From contig JAKTNV010000003.1 in NCBI GenBank assembly GCA_022747635.1, positions 101,168,454-101,232,453 of the forward strand: a stretch of 64,000 nt of DNA, in the 5' to 3' direction. Positions 62,401 to 64,000 of this stretch are shown here, in pieces (positions within the stretch are counted from its first letter, which is position 1; every line of letters begins with the position of its first letter). Source of the stretch: Hetaerina americana (taxonomy: Eukaryota > Arthropoda > Insecta > Odonata > Calopterygidae). The notes beneath the pieces are model-generated. The model had not been told where the DNA came from and ran no database searches. It saw only the letters and a program-made list of their open reading frames with translations. The position numbers were made by a program, and so were the translations under genes.

Positions 62401-63759
62401 GCGCGAAGGCGAAGTCGCGACTTTGTAGACGTCCCGTGATGTCTCGTCTGGCGGATTCGTGTTTCTAGTGGCAGGACAGTTGATGTTTGAAGCGATATAC
62501 CTGGGGGGGAGGGCCGGGGGGAGCTGTGGCTTTTTTTTCGGCGCTCGAAATGTATTCGCCGCGATATGAGTCAGTCAGTGGGACTCGTTCCGATCGCTCG
62601 TTCCGGTTTTACCCTAATAAGGGATTGGTTGCGTAAGTCGCTCCTCTTCCTCCTTAGACCTCCTGCGAATAATGTTCCGCCTTCTCTCCCCGCCCCCGTG
62701 CCCTTCCGTGTGCGTATGTGGCCACCGATTGACCGATAATGCCCATATCCACGTCTCTGATGCTCAGTCCGGTGCTTTCTGTTTGTATTTACGAATGACG
62801 GATTATAAGGAACTGGAAGCCGTAATAACGTCAGCTTTTATAAGGTTGTTAACTTAAAATCAGGATGAACTATAATTTAACTTTAGTTTTAAATTTGTAA
62901 AAATTATAATAAAAGGAGAATCCTTTAATAATTTTCCAAATTTCTCTCACCTTGCATAATTTATTTTGAAATATTACCTCAACTTCTAATACTTTCCGAT
63001 CTTGATAAAAATTTTGTATTTCATGGTAATATGGACAAAAGATATCCTTTGTCAATATCGTGTTTCGAGAATAGGATATTTCAGCGAAAAATGAATGAAA
63101 TTTCATGCATTTTAAGTGTGATTATTTGGAGTGTAGGGGAAGAATAATATTTCACCACGTCAGTTTCCAGATAGCTACTTTTCCCACTGCCTCTTGAGTG
63201 TGGTTACTCCGCGAATGTCTAATATTAATCCGGCAATTTGGTCACCGCCGCTTGTAGTGCCTTAATTTCAAGGGTTACTCTCTCTTGGGCGATGCCTGCA
63301 ATGCTCAGGGCGTGACGTTCCAAGTTGTATATCTCCGTATAGCCGCCTTTCATCTCCAGGACTCTGCTATCCTCGGCAGGGATGGAGGGTAGTTACCGAG
63401 GGATGGTACAGTGGAGGGGGCGGTTTGCGTGGCTGGAGGGAGGCAGCCCATCGGCGCCGACGGTGCAACAGTAGTCGACCCGCGAGGCGCCAACTTCAAC
63501 CACGGCAGACTTCCAAAACGCACGGGGAACCCTAAATGGATCCGCCGTGCTTATTTCAACGCCTAAACGTCTTCTCCAATCTTCTCTCGAGTATTGAAGG
63601 GGAAGAGCCCCGGCGTTTAAGTTCCACTTAGAGAACTCGACAGGCCAATAAATACTCGTGAGCTTTTCTTGCGGTGAACAAGGTGCGGTGGAGTAATACT
63701 CCTGGGGCGCCAAATGGCAGAGCAATTGCATTTTGTAGTTTTAATGTTACTATTTCCGC
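59465..63759. other. Non-coding spacer, no gene seen
   Basis: A GC-balanced block at about 59900-60250 and another at 62040-62620 (with a C homopolymer near 62107-62118) carry overlapping frames up to 160 codons without domains. The interval 60470-61950 is strongly AT-rich and empty. The 112-codon minus-strand frame at 63393-63731 lies just upstream of a LINE-type terminus and may belong to an unrecognised repeat. Confidence 0.5.
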
Positions 63760-63808
63760 CCTCCCCTGCCACAGGTCCTTGCGATGGCTTGCGGGGTATT
63801 ATGTAGTT
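63760..63808 (+). mobile_element. Copy of LINE 3' terminus
   Basis: The segment CCTGCCACAGGTCCTTGCGA and what follows matches the last 45 or so bases of the LINE at 40.5-43.7 kb, including the hairpin (63768-63788), the GCGGGGTATT box and one ATGTAG unit. Upstream of about 63760 I see no further match to that LINE's 3' UTR. It is either a very short insertion or, more interestingly, the end of another element (a related LINE or a SINE) sharing the same terminus. Confidence 0.75.
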
Positions 63809-64000
63809 GTTCTCATCTCGGTAGTAAATTGACCCGCGTTATTTTGTGAGTGATGTGGAAAAAATATGCCATGTTCTAGTTGTATTTTATAATTTCATGG
63901 TTTCAATGACTTCCGACGTTGTAACATTATTTTTATGTCTATGCTCGCCGTAATCAAATTTTTAGCGGAGCAAAGGAAGAATGGGTTGTGTATTCATAGC
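63809..64000. other. Non-coding end of window
   Basis: AT-rich sequence with no recognised feature. Confidence 0.6.

Overview
This is a stretch of animal nuclear DNA, most likely from an arthropod and perhaps an insect. The assignment is an inference. It rests on a DD34D mariner, a GIY-YIG Penelope-like element, a CR1/L2-type LINE, several tRNA-derived SINEs, long non-coding spacers and no operon-like gene packing. I found no host protein-coding exon that I can support, no rRNA and no intact tRNA. The window reads as intergenic or large-intron DNA whose recognisable content is mobile DNA. The many open frames over C/T- or G-rich stretches, including frames of 200-300 codons, are low-complexity by-products of a shortage of AT-rich stop codons.

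Layout. At 1.77-1.82 kb there is a nested hairpin. At 2.08-2.28 kb there is a roughly 197-bp near-palindrome made of two inverted Penelope-type pseudo-LTR ends, one carrying a hammerhead ribozyme motif. At 6.1-6.5 kb lies a reverse-oriented copy of a LINE 3' UTR. At 13.10-14.43 kb lies a complete mariner with TA target duplication and paired terminal repeats; its transposase is broken by one single-base frameshift. A tRNA-derived SINE follows at 14.9-15.2 kb. At 17.38-18.82 kb there is a 5'-truncated Penelope-like element with an exact 12-bp target duplication, an uninterrupted RT-tail plus GIY-YIG frame, a hammerhead motif and a 25-bp inverted terminal match. SINE heads follow at 19.2 and 21.5 kb, and a longer SINE at 32.0-32.3 kb abuts an (AT)n minisatellite.

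At 40.51-43.71 kb sits a 5'-truncated LINE. It has an endonuclease remnant, a full reverse transcriptase and an (ATGTAG)4 tail, and one in-frame TGA interrupts it. A decayed, different LINE lies on the opposite strand at 44.3-45.1 kb. From 45 to 63.7 kb I see only spacer with homopurine/homopyrimidine islands, microsatellites and G-quadruplex-type runs. The last 250 bases hold a third copy of the LINE 3' terminus, joined to different upstream sequence.

How the pieces relate. The LINE, its 6.1-kb copy and the 63.8-kb terminus share a 3'-end stem-loop, consistent with one reverse transcriptase recognising that end. The Penelope loci at 2.1 and 17.4 kb share end sequence and a hammerhead with the same unusual extra nucleotide. 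The mariner, the Penelope element and the main LINE each look fairly recent, because their frames are nearly open and, where expected, their terminal features survive. The best leads for follow-up are the hammerhead/inverted-end Penelope structures and the shared LINE 3' terminus.
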